Shown: one piece after another, positions 39,325 through 47,424 of the stretch | Layout: the number at the start of each line of letters is the position of its first letter | How positions within the stretch are numbered: position 1 is the first letter of the stretch | Source of the DNA: an uncultured Dehalococcoidia bacterium | Lineage (GTDB): Bacteria; Chloroflexota; Dehalococcoidia; Lucifugimonadales; Lucifugimonadaceae | Assembly: GCA_958295935.1 (NCBI GenBank) | Contig: OY282385.1 | Coordinates: 930,001-994,000 of the forward strand | Length of the DNA: 64,000 bases | Reading direction: 5' to 3' | Notes under the pieces: generated by a model | Seen by the model: only the letters and a program-made list of their open reading frames with translations | What the model was told of the DNA's origin: nothing | The model's database searches: none | Position numbers and translations under genes: made by a program

Positions 39325-40639
39325 TGCTGGTCGCCAACAGGTCCCGGTATGTTTCCCTGCGCCGTATGAGGCGCGCCTCTCCCTGGTTCACCATGACGAT
39401 GGGCGGCCTTGGAGCCATGTTGTAGTTGCTGGCCATGGCGGCGCAGTAGGCGCCTGATGCGGGGAGGGCTATGAGGTCTCCGGGCGCTATCTCCGGCAGG
39501 TCGACGTCCCGCGCAAGCACGTCGCCGGACTCGCAGAACTTTCCCGCGATGGTGGCGACCATCGCGGGTTCACCGGCGGGTACGCTCACGGGGGTGACGG
39601 TGTATGCGGCGTCGTAAAGGGCGGGGCGAATGTTGTCCCCCATTCCTCCGTCCACGCTGACGTAGGTTCGCACTCCGGGGATCGACTTGACGCCGCCGAC
39701 CTCGTAGAGGGCTACGCCGGCTCTGCCGACGATGGCGCGTCCCGGTTCAACAGTGAGGGTTGGCAGTTCAAGGCCGTTAGCGTCGCACCCCTCTCGTATG
39801 GCAAAGGCTATCTCCGCCGCATAGGCCGATATGGGCGGCGGGGGCGACTGCGTGACGTAGCCTATGGCAAATCCTCCGCCGGGGTTGAAGTGGCGCAAGC
39901 GCAGTCCGTAGCGGCCAATCATGTCCGCGGCAAACCGGAGCACGTATCGGATGGCCTGCGAGTAGGGTTCCAGCTCGAAAATGGGGGATCCAAGGTGGAA
40001 GTGCAGCCCCTCTACTTCCAGGTTTCCGGCCCGCAGGGCGAGGGATACCGCTTCCTCTGCCGCGCCGGTCTCTATGGAGAAGCCGAATTTCGAGTCGAGC
40101 ACCCCGGTGGTAGTTAGTAGATGGGTATGCGGGTCGACGCTGGGCGAAACGCGCAGCATTACCGGCTGGGTCACGCCGCGTTTCCGGGCTACGTCGTCCA
40201 GCAAGCCGATCTCGTGGAAAGAGTCCACGGTTATGTGCCCGACCCGGTAGTCCAGGGCCTCTTCAAGTTCCTGCCTGGTCTTATTGTTCCCGTGGAAGTT
40301 CATTTTTCCCGACGGAAAGGCCGCCGCCCTGGCGACTGCCAGTTCGCCGCCGCTTACCACGTCCATGCCCAATCCTTCCTCCTCCAGGATTTTGGCCAAG
40401 GCAGGGTTGGCGAAAGCCTTGGAGGAGTAAGACACCTTTGAGCCGGGGTACTCTCTGGTGAAAGCGCGGGTGAACTCCCTGCACGTGTGCCGGAGCGTGG
40501 CTTCGTCATACACGTACAGGGGAGTGCCAAACTCCGCAGCAAGCAGGGTGAGATCGCATCCGCCGATGGCTATACGCCCATTGGCGTTGACGTCCGCAGT
40601 GACGGGGAACAGTTCGATCCCCGGAAAGGTGTTTGTCAT
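39317..40639 (-). CDS. lysA: Diaminopimelate decarboxylase
   Basis: A 440-residue PLP enzyme of fold type III, the last step of lysine synthesis. The PLP lysine lies in KVSYSSKAFANPA, the HFHLGSP and PGGGFAIGY stretches bind phosphate, and CESGDVLARD carries the active-site Cys and the substrate-binding residues of the partner subunit. Length is standard. It is divergent from selD, with a 134-base gap that should hold both promoters, and its 3' end overlaps holB. Confidence 0.94.
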   Translation of the reverse strand: MTNTFPGIELFPVTADVNANGRIAIGGCDLTLLAAEFGTPLYVYDEATLRHTCREFTRAFTREYPGSKVSYSSKAFANPALAKILEEEGLGMDVVSGGELAVARAAAFPSGKMNFHGNNKTRQELEEALDYRVGHITVDSFHEIGLLDDVARKRGVTQPVMLRVSPSVDPHTHLLTTTGVLDSKFGFSIETGAAEEAVSLALRAGNLEVEGLHFHLGSPIFELEPYSQAIRYVLRFAADMIGRYGLRLRHFNPGGGFAIGYVTQSPPPPISAYAAEIAFAIREGCDANGLELPTLTVEPGRAIVGRAGVALYEVGGVKSIPGVRTYVSVDGGMGDNIRPALYDAAYTVTPVSVPAGEPAMVATIAGKFCESGDVLARDVDLPEIAPGDLIALPASGAYCAAMASNYNMAPRPPIVMVNQGEARLIRRRETYRDLLATSIV

Positions 40640-40687
40640 GTCGAATCAGAGAGTGCGGCTTGCAAATAGATAGGCGGGGCCTGGCCG

Positions 40688-40717
40688 TTACGGTTTCCTG
40701 CCAGTCTCTAATATACT
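40688..40717 (+). promoter_or_regulatory. Candidate sigma-70 promoter for selD
   Basis: TTACGG (40688-40693) and TATACT (40712-40717) are 18 bases apart, about 57 bases before the selD ATG. The -10 is close to consensus and the -35 weak. It lies in the only gap between divergent lysA and selD. This is a visual match only. Confidence 0.35.
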
Positions 40718-40773
40718 CATAAACCGTTTTGACAAGTCAGGCGCATCGCCTCAGACAAGGTAGTAGTAGGAAC

Positions 40774-41832
40774 ATGGAACCCTCAGAAGAGGACGTGAAG
40801 CTGACCTCGCTGGCTGAATGCGGCGGTTGAGCCGGCAAGTTCAGCCAGTCTGAACTGGCGCAGGTGCTGCGCCAACTGCCAGCCGCAAGTCACGATGACC
40901 CCAACCTCCTCATGGGGTTTGAAACGGGTGACGATGCCGCGGTCTATCGAATATCGGACGACGCTGCGCTTGTGCTCACGGTCGATTTCTTTCCTCCCAT
41001 CGTCGACGACCCTTTCGACTACGGCTCGATCTCAGCGGCCAACGCTCTCAGCGACGTATACGCCGTGGGCGGGCGTCCCGTCAGCGCGCTGAACGTTACC
41101 GGCTTCCCGCGCGACCTCCCCAAGGAGGTCTTGGGACGGGTGCTGGCCGGCGGCATGGAGAAAGCCTCGGAGGCCGGTTGCCCGGTGGTTGGGGGTCATA
41201 CGGTGAACGACCGGGAGCCCAAGTACGGCCTTGCGGTAACGGGCATAGTGGAACCGGGAAAGCAGGTTACCAATGCGGCAGCCCGTCCCGGGGATCGTCT
41301 GGTTTTGACCAAGCCCATAGGCACCGGGGTCGTGACCACGGCCCACAGGGACGGCGTTGTACGCGCCGACGTTCTCTCTGCGGCGGTGGATTCTATGAAG
41401 AGCCTCAACAAGGGCGCGTCCGAGGCCATGGTCTCCGCGGGGGCCAACGCGGCGACGGACGTCACGGGGTTCGGCCTGCTCGGCCACTTGCACTCGATGC
41501 TAAAGGCGAGCGGCGCGTCTGCCTGGGTGAGCAGGCGGGCTGTGCCGGTTCTGCCCGGGGCTCTGGAACTGCTGGAGGCAGGGATAGCTCCCGGGGGCAC
41601 GTATCGGAACGTGGAGTCGCTGGATGGTCGCGTGAGTTGGGATGCATCGCTGACCGAGTCCGACCGGCTGCTCTTGTGCGACCCACAGACTTCCGGGGGC
41701 ATGTTGATCAGCATTCCGGAGGCGAAGTTGGATGCACTCCTGCATGAGTTGAGCAACAATCGAACGCTTTGCGCCGAGGTTGTTGGCGAAGTGACCAAAG
41801 GGGATGCGGGGCGCATTTCGGTTACGCCTTGA
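40774..41832 (+). CDS. selD: Selenide, water dikinase, itself a selenoprotein (in-frame UGA)
   Basis: SelD makes selenophosphate from selenide and ATP. The frame starts at ATG 40774 and reaches a UGA at 40828-40830 after SLAECGG; it continues AGKFSQSELAQVL and on to a normal SelD body (GDDAAVYRI, DFFPPIVDDPFDYG, ANALSDVYAVGGRP, DVTGFGLLGHL), ending at 41832. The UGA falls where SelD proteins carry catalytic Cys or selenocysteine (the CGCxxK motif, with AGK after it). The product would be 352 residues with Sec19. Downstream, GGCGCA/TGCGCC (40857-40873) forms a hairpin with GGTGC loop, 26-33 bases past the UGA, a good bacterial SECIS; a nearer stem AGTTCAG/CTGAACT may stack beneath it. A simple pseudogene is unlikely given full conservation after the UGA. 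Confidence 0.93.
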
Positions 41833-42017
41833 GAAAGTGTCCAAAGCGCTTCCTTGCGTCAGAGGTCCTTGCCTGATAAGCGCCCTCCCCCGTCACGCCG
41901 GAATGACAGGCGATAGCCGTGTGCCGCCCTGTCCTCACCCTCTGCCCCGCTTTTTACTGGCGCAGGCTCTAATTTTTCCGCTGCGAGGGGGAAGGGACTT
42001 GTTAGACACCCTCTCAA
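41829..42017. repeat. MITE-like intergenic element, copy C, with inverted ends
   Basis: The left end TTGAGAAAGTGTCCAA (from 41829) and the right end, read on the minus strand from 42017, TTGAGAGGGTGTCTAA, match at 13 of 16 positions. The stop codon of selD (41830-41832) and the stop of mazG (42014-42016, minus) are both the TGA inside these TTGAGA ends. The 20-base core shared with other sites is at 41861-41880. There is no gene inside. This is the best-preserved copy in the window. Confidence 0.65.
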
Positions 42018-42763
42018 GAGGTCTCTTCGCGCGCCTGTTCCCAGACCTGCTCCAGCTCGCTCTGTGAAAGTTCGAGCAGCGACCTGGGATGCACGGCTTT
42101 TTCCGCCCGCCTGATCTTGTCCCTCAATCTGAGCGCGTGGGCTCGAAGGACCGTTTCCGGATCGTGTCCCTGCGCTTGCACCATACGGGCGGCCATCATC
42201 AGGTACCTGCCCGCTTCCCGTTCCGTTTCGAGCGGTTGGCCTGCAGCGTCATCCGGCGCGTCGAGAGGACTCAGGGGCAAACCGGCCTTTACCGCCCTGC
42301 TCCACACTGAAGTCGCGTACGACAACGCCGGCATGGAAGCGGGAAGGGAGTCCACGATCGATTTGCGCCCGCTCTCCTTGCGCTTCAGCTCTTCCCACTG
42401 TTCAGCGACCTCCCCGGCCTCCTGCAAAGGCTGGGCGTCTCCGAACACGTGAGGGTGCCGACGGGTTAGCTTGTGCATCACGCGGGAGATGACGAGGGAG
42501 GAGTCAAACTCACCGGATCTGCGGGCTACGTCCACGTGGAAGGCCACCTGGATTAGCAGGTCCCCCAATTCCTCTGCCAAGCCATCCGGCTCGCATGACT
42601 CTATGGCTTCCAGGGCTTCGTAGGTCTCCTCAAGCAGGTAGGGCCTGAGCGATTTATGATCCTGCTCGGCGTCCCAAGGGCATCCGCCGGGGCTGCGAAG
42701 GGTACTGACCAGTTCGAGCAGGTCCTCAAATGTTGCTTTGTTCTCGTCTGCACCGTGTTTCAC
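42014..42763 (-). CDS. mazG: MazG-family nucleotide pyrophosphohydrolase
   Basis: A 249-residue house-cleaning NTP pyrophosphatase. The first MazG domain shows LRSPGGCPWDAEQDHKSL, LLEETYEALEAI and LAEELGDLLIQVAFH with the metal-binding glutamates; a second, more degenerate MazG domain follows from about residue 165 (MMAARMVQAQG). This two-domain layout is the classical MazG. The last codon lies at the right end of the intergenic element. It is divergent from the DUF1461 gene. Confidence 0.92.
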   Translation of the reverse strand: MKHGADENKATFEDLLELVSTLRSPGGCPWDAEQDHKSLRPYLLEETYEALEAIESCEPDGLAEELGDLLIQVAFHVDVARRSGEFDSSLVISRVMHKLTRRHPHVFGDAQPLQEAGEVAEQWEELKRKESGRKSIVDSLPASMPALSYATSVWSRAVKAGLPLSPLDAPDDAAGQPLETEREAGRYLMMAARMVQAQGHDPETVLRAHALRLRDKIRRAEKAVHPRSLLELSQSELEQVWEQAREETS

Positions 42764-42828
42764 GCAAACCCTCCATTGAATGGCCGACTACAGCCTACGC
42801 CGGCGCGATACGCGTATCCTAGCCAATC

Positions 42829-43662
42829 ATGGAGATAAGCAAGTGGAGCGAACACGCGGCAGCACGGGCCGCGCTCGTCGCGGTGATGGCCCTCTTCGGG
42901 CTCGCCCTGCCCTTCTTCTTCATAACCTCCAACGTCCGAGTGATCACCAATAGCGGTTGGCTATACGACTACAACTGGTGGAGAAACGGGATTCCGCAAC
43001 GTTCCGGCATCTCCGCCGAAGAACTGGATGGGGCGGCGGAGCAGATCGTGGAGTACTTCAACAACGATGAGGATTTGCTGGACGTTCGAGTAGATTTCAA
43101 CGGGGCTGAGGTGTCTCTATACAACCAGCGAGAGGTCCTGCACATGCGGGACGTGAAGGGGCTGATGCGTGGAACGTTCAGCGTGAGCTACTGGACGGGA
43201 GCGGGTGTGTTGGGGGTCGGCTTATCGTGCGCATTGTTGATAGGCAGGCGGTTCTGGCCTTTGCTGGAGACCGCCACGCGCCTCTCCGCCATAGCGTCCC
43301 TGAGCGTCATAGTCCTATTGAGCATTTTGGTTTTGACGAACTTCCAGGCCGTGTTCACCTTGTTTCACGTTCTGAGCTTTGCGAACGATCTGTGGCTTTT
43401 GGATCCCCGGACTGACTATTTGATCGTCATGTTCCCTCAGCGCTTCTTCCTGGAAGCTACGCTGATGATCGCGGCGTTGACGGTTATAGAGTTCGCTCTG
43501 CTGTTCGCGGCCGCTCGTATGCTGCGCAGCCGCTACGGGGAGGCGCAGGCTCCGCCGCAACATCCTCCGCCGCCGCATCCGCTGGATCCCATGCCGGCGA
43601 GCGGCGTTGACGAACCGGCAGCCGAGGCGGCGAAAACCGACAGTTTCCGCATGGCCGACTGA
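42829..43662 (+). CDS. DUF1461/TIGR01906-family integral membrane protein
   Basis: A 277-residue protein with four hydrophobic segments (about 12-32, 124-145, 150-175 and 208-235), an extracytoplasmic loop after the first (SGISAEELDGAAEQIVEYFNN) and FxxREVxHMxDV (YNQREVLHMRDVKGLM), the signature of DUF1461 membrane proteins. Function is unknown in the family. The last 45 codons (AQAPPQHPPPPHPLDPM onward) are Pro/Ala-rich, and their DNA overlaps the antisense FmdB gene for about 130 bases, so this tail may be an extension forced by the overlap. Confidence 0.8.
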   Translation: MEISKWSEHAAARAALVAVMALFGLALPFFFITSNVRVITNSGWLYDYNWWRNGIPQRSGISAEELDGAAEQIVEYFNNDEDLLDVRVDFNGAEVSLYNQREVLHMRDVKGLMRGTFSVSYWTGAGVLGVGLSCALLIGRRFWPLLETATRLSAIASLSVIVLLSILVLTNFQAVFTLFHVLSFANDLWLLDPRTDYLIVMFPQRFFLEATLMIAALTVIEFALLFAAARMLRSRYGEAQAPPQHPPPPHPLDPMPASGVDEPAAEAAKTDSFRMAD

Positions 43663-43763
43663 CCGCACGAGGGGCAGTCCGCCTTCGAGTCGGACATGTC
43701 CATGGGTCTAAGCAGATCAAATTCGCGGGCGCAGTTTCCGCAACGGTATTCGTAGAGTGGCAC
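43533..43763 (-). CDS. FmdB-type zinc ribbon regulatory protein
   Basis: A 76-residue protein starting at GTG 43763 with PLYEYRCGNCAREFDLL, the conserved FmdB opening, and a second cysteine pair in CPSCGQSA, completing a zinc ribbon. The C-terminal tail is Gly/Cys-rich (SGCGGGGCCGGACASP), common in this family. The frame upstream of the GTG is unconserved. Its 3' half overlaps the end of the DUF1461 gene on the opposite strand by about 130 bases. FmdB was linked to formamidase regulation, but most homologues have no known role. Confidence 0.82.
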   Translation of the reverse strand: MPLYEYRCGNCAREFDLLRPMDMSDSKADCPSCGQSAMRKLSVFAASAAGSSTPLAGMGSSGCGGGGCCGGACASP

Positions 43764-43848
43764 GTGGCTTATTCCGTGGGTCCCAAGTAGGCGCGGGCGG
43801 CGCGTGAGTCCTGCCGGCCGGCGGTATGCGTGGGTGCAGGCGTTCCGG

Positions 43849-44643
43849 TCACGTTGCAATGTTAACCCGTTTGGCGAGCCAATCGGCTACCGCGAGAGGC
43901 GTTTCGCCGACATCGGTCACTATGTAATCGGGCTTTGCGGTCAGCGCCGGGCTGCCGGAGCCTGATATCCACACTGTGGCCATCCCTATGGCCGCGGCTC
44001 CGGCCACGTCGGCGACAGGGTTGTCTCCCACGTGAATCGCACGCCCGGGATCAACGCCCAGCGATTCCAGGGTGCCGGTGAATATCTCCGGGGACGGCTT
44101 CGCGACTTCCGCATCGCCCGAGAGAGTTATTACCTCGAAGAATGCGTCCAGGCCGGTTGAGTTCAGGAATCTGTAGTAGGCGCTCCCGGATGAGAAGCCG
44201 GTGTTTGAGATCAGCGCCAGTTTCACCCCCATCGAAGAGAGCGAGTCGAGGGTTTGCAAGGCGCCGGGCAGTAGGGCCGGGGGCCAGCGGTCGAACGCGG
44301 CGTCCACCGCCTGCGCAACCTGCCTTACACCCGAGACGCCGATCTCGACCGGCAGGTTCTCGTCGATTGAAGCGAGCGTCCGCACGATGCGGTCGTGGAA
44401 ATTCATATCCGTCCCCCTGGCGTGGCCGCAGTTGATCTCGGCCGTGGCAGCGTCGAACGCGGCGGCCAGTTGGGTACGTTCCAAGACTTTACCCAGCCCG
44501 GCCAGCGCGTCGATGGCGTTATCGACGCGTATCCGCCGCCGGTCTTGGGAAAAAGAGGCGCCCGTAGTAGGCTCGGCTATGAGGGTAAGCCACAGATCGA
44601 GCGTTACTGCCGCGTTGGAGGGGTCTGGTGAGCAGGAAAGCAT
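43849..44643 (-). CDS. HAD-superfamily hydrolase
   Basis: A 264-residue HAD hydrolase with a cap domain. Motif I is LDLWLTLIAEP, with the nucleophile Asp in VTLDLW; motif II ALISNTGF; motif III AKPSPEIF; motif IV HVGDNPVADVAGA. This layout is that of a subfamily I enzyme with a helical cap, such as 2-haloacid dehalogenase or phosphoglycolate phosphatase relatives. The second Asp of motif I is replaced by Trp, so it may be a dehalogenase-like enzyme rather than a phosphatase. It stands between FmdB and the thioredoxin-like genes; context does not reveal the substrate. Confidence 0.82.
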   Translation of the reverse strand: MLSCSPDPSNAAVTLDLWLTLIAEPTTGASFSQDRRRIRVDNAIDALAGLGKVLERTQLAAAFDAATAEINCGHARGTDMNFHDRIVRTLASIDENLPVEIGVSGVRQVAQAVDAAFDRWPPALLPGALQTLDSLSSMGVKLALISNTGFSSGSAYYRFLNSTGLDAFFEVITLSGDAEVAKPSPEIFTGTLESLGVDPGRAIHVGDNPVADVAGAAAIGMATVWISGSGSPALTAKPDYIVTDVGETPLAVADWLAKRVNIAT

Positions 44644-44884
44644 CGATGAAACTGTGGGCTGTGCGGATATTGCGGGCTGGACAATCGCGGAAGAAGGGTT
44701 GACCGGGACTCACTTACCCGCGCTCTTCCGTCGTCACCTGCCTGCTGTGGCAGTGGCGCGTACCAACTCTACCGACGAGGGAGAGGGGGATAGTGTGCCG
44801 CTCAGGGCGGGTTACCTGGAAGTCTTGCGCGGGTTCCAGAGGCAGTTCAGGATACGGGAATGACGGCTGGTTGGTGTCCGGAGT

Positions 44885-45856
44885 TTACGAAGTCGGCAGG
44901 ACGGTGAGCAGGGCTTCTTCTAGCTCGGAGTGTGGAACGAAGTTCTCGAAGCGCGCCGCCACCTTGCCATCAGCGCCCATGACGAAGGTCCATTCCTGCG
45001 ATACCAGCCCCCACTCCTCCAGCAGCGGCGTAACCACGGCGCTGGACAGGTCTCCCTTTATCTCATGGGGATTTTGGTACAGGTCAACGTGGATGAAGCT
45101 GATCCTGTCCCCGTACTGTTCTCGAAGGGCTGACGCGACTTCCACCTGCGGCCCGCATACTGCATTCGTGCAGAACGCAGGGCTTGCAAATACAACTACG
45201 AAGGGCCGATCCTGCTCAAGCGCCTCGGAAACCGTTACTGCGTAGAGTTCAGGATCGTGCTGTGTGCCGGTGGTCAGTTCCGCGATCGAATCGACGTCGG
45301 CCAGCGTCCTGTTCCTGCTCGCCGGTGGACGTTCTCCCTTGTCCACCGACATGGTGCTCTCCGCCACCGGGAAACGGATTTCCACGAGGTCGGCAGTACC
45401 GTCGGGCTTGGGTACGGCGGCTTCCACCGACCAGTCCCCCACTCTGTCGAACCGCAGGTTGGTGACGTATATTCCGCGCGTGCCCAGGGGAAATTCGTAG
45501 AAGCGCGCGATGGTTTCCTCTATGGGGCCTTCCCTGGGCGCGCTTCCGTCAACGCCTTCGGGATAGAAGTATGACGATGTTCGTATTACCGGGATCTTGA
45601 TGAGGCCCAAGCTATCGTATAGCACGGCGGCGAAGCGTCTTTCGCCGGTGGCGAGGTCCGGAGTCGCAAACTCGGCGCTTACGCGCTCTCCCACCACGCT
45701 CCAGTTCCTGTGAGACTCGGCGGCCTCTCCGGACTCGCTTGACTGTGCGGAGGTTGCAGGCGGCGGCGAGGGTGCGGGGTCTGCCGCGCCGGAACACGCC
45801 AGCCCGGTGAGAAGCAAGGCGGCCGCGAGCCATACTTTCCATGCCCGGTTATTCAT
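44885..45856 (-). CDS. Thioredoxin-fold lipoprotein
   Basis: A 323-residue exported lipoprotein. From ATG 45856 it has a basic start, a hydrophobic signal and the lipobox TGLAC, then an Ala/Pro/Ser linker and a region of beta strands. The C-terminal 150 residues look like a thioredoxin fold with FVVVFASPAFCTNAVCGP, where Cys-X4-Cys replaces the usual CxxC, similar to SCO-like or peroxiredoxin-like domains. The frame opens 46 codons earlier but without a signal sequence. It is third in a minus-strand run with a redoxin and a selenocysteine rhodanese, suggesting an extracytoplasmic thiol or copper role. Confidence 0.75.
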   Translation of the reverse strand: MNNRAWKVWLAAALLLTGLACSGAADPAPSPPPATSAQSSESGEAAESHRNWSVVGERVSAEFATPDLATGERRFAAVLYDSLGLIKIPVIRTSSYFYPEGVDGSAPREGPIEETIARFYEFPLGTRGIYVTNLRFDRVGDWSVEAAVPKPDGTADLVEIRFPVAESTMSVDKGERPPASRNRTLADVDSIAELTTGTQHDPELYAVTVSEALEQDRPFVVVFASPAFCTNAVCGPQVEVASALREQYGDRISFIHVDLYQNPHEIKGDLSSAVVTPLLEEWGLVSQEWTFVMGADGKVAARFENFVPHSELEEALLTVLPTS

Positions 45857-45956
45857 GATCCCCGATATTGAAGATTGTGTTGAGAGGCGATCCACACGCC
45901 GCCAAAGACGGCCGCGCGGCGGTTTTGCGGAGGTGGTTTGGGGCATGTTTGCGGGA

Positions 45957-47186
45957 TCAAAAACCGTCGGTGTAGGCGCCAAAGGTGAAGGCAAAGATTG
46001 CGAAGTTCTTGGAGTCTGAACTGAGTTTGAGGAGGTACTGTCCGAAACTTGGGGCCTCGACCACCTTGTACATGCGGCCCTCGGTTATGTTCATGAAACT
46101 ACGGCCTTGGGAATCGAATTGTACGTCCTCGCCGGCCTCCTCGGGGTTCATCCATCGGCCGTCCAACTCCACGAACACGTTGAACGGTTCGGGTCCCTGT
46201 GGGTCGATGACTACGTTGGCGCTGCGGGCATCCATCCTGAGCGCGATGTAGTCCTCCAGGTTCTCGCTGTCCCTCGCGTGAACGATGGCTTCTCTCTCGT
46301 TGCGCCACAGTCCATTTATGACCCACTGCTGCGGGGGGTACTCGCCAGAATCCGCCCAAGTGTCCACGTATTCGACGGTGGAGTTGGACCGCAGGTAGTA
46401 GTCGTCCTGCGCTGCGTACAGCCCGGCGGGCGAGTAGTTGCGGTCCACCCCGCCGTAGAGCTCCCGCGTGACGCGTTCGGCGGTCAGGTCCCTATCCTGG
46501 TTCTCCACCTGGCCGATGGGTATGTCGGCCACGTCGTATCCGGCCTCGGCCAGAGCCCTCCGTATCTCAAGTTCGGTCTCTACGTACTCGCCCTCTCCAA
46601 AGTGGCTGTACTTGAGTTGGCCGTCGGTTCCGATGAGGTATTTAGCCGGCCAGTATCTGTTTCCAAAGGCTCTCCACGTGTCCATCTTGTTATCGAGCCC
46701 GTGTGCCCAAGCCAGGCCGTTCTCCTGAACCGCGTTTTCTACGTTGGCCCTGATCTTCTCGAACTCGAACTCCGGCGCGTGGATCCCCAGTATGGCCAGA
46801 CCGTGGTCGGAGTACTTGTCGTGCCACTCTATGAGAAAGGGGAAGGTGCGAATGCAGTTGACGCACGTATAGGTCCAGAAGTCGACCAGCACCACCTTGT
46901 TGTCTGAGACCAGCCCGCTGATAGTCAGTGGGTCGGTGTTTATCCACCCTTCAATTCCATTGACTTCCAGAGCGGACTTGACGGTTCGATTTCCTGTGGA
47001 GGTCGTGGACTCTTCCCCGTCGGACGGGGCAGCGGTCGCCTCTGTGGGAGGCGTCGAGGCCGCGGGGGCTTCGTCGCCGCCGCCGCAGGCTGCGATGAAC
47101 AGGGCCAATGCAGCGAGCGCGGCCATTGATACGAAGCCGCGCATCAGTACTATGCGGCCTGTGAAGATGTGCGAGGCGATGGTCAT
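45957..47186 (-). CDS. DipZ-like redoxin lipoprotein
   Basis: About 409 residues. A signal peptide ends with the lipobox FIAAC followed by GGG and a Thr/Ala/Pro-rich linker, so it is anchored outside the membrane. A TlpA-like thioredoxin domain follows with VDFWTYTCVNCIRTFPFL (active-site CVNC) and AILGIHAPEFEFEK. The C-terminal half (ALRMDARSANVVIDPQGPEP to FAFTFG) resembles the beta-sandwich domain found at the end of DipZ proteins. The membrane CcdA part of DipZ is absent. Starts at 47186 or 47144 are possible. It likely reduces or oxidises thiols outside the cell membrane. Confidence 0.83.
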   Translation of the reverse strand: MTIASHIFTGRIVLMRGFVSMAALAALALFIAACGGGDEAPAASTPPTEATAAPSDGEESTTSTGNRTVKSALEVNGIEGWINTDPLTISGLVSDNKVVLVDFWTYTCVNCIRTFPFLIEWHDKYSDHGLAILGIHAPEFEFEKIRANVENAVQENGLAWAHGLDNKMDTWRAFGNRYWPAKYLIGTDGQLKYSHFGEGEYVETELEIRRALAEAGYDVADIPIGQVENQDRDLTAERVTRELYGGVDRNYSPAGLYAAQDDYYLRSNSTVEYVDTWADSGEYPPQQWVINGLWRNEREAIVHARDSENLEDYIALRMDARSANVVIDPQGPEPFNVFVELDGRWMNPEEAGEDVQFDSQGRSFMNITEGRMYKVVEAPSFGQYLLKLSSDSKNFAIFAFTFGAYTDGF

Positions 47187-47424
47187 GCGGTGGGTCTCAA
47201 CGGGGGTACTTGGGTGTGGAAATTCATCTTTGCGGTTCGGACAGTAATACCGCCATAGCAAGCGTGTGGTTTCACTGCCCTCTCCTAATTTTGAGATGCT
47301 CCGGCTTGGCGGGCGGTTCAACCACCTCTGCGGATCGTCGGTAAAGGCAGGGGACGATGGGCGAGCGTCTGCTTGTCGAGACGCGGGTCTACTTGGCCGA
47401 CGGGTCGATATGCCGAGCGCGGGT

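Noticed and set aside
40774-40863. selD read as a frameshifted gene or as starting after the UGA
   Set aside because: The codons before the UGA encode the catalytic motif in the same frame and a hairpin follows, so recoding explains it better than damage.
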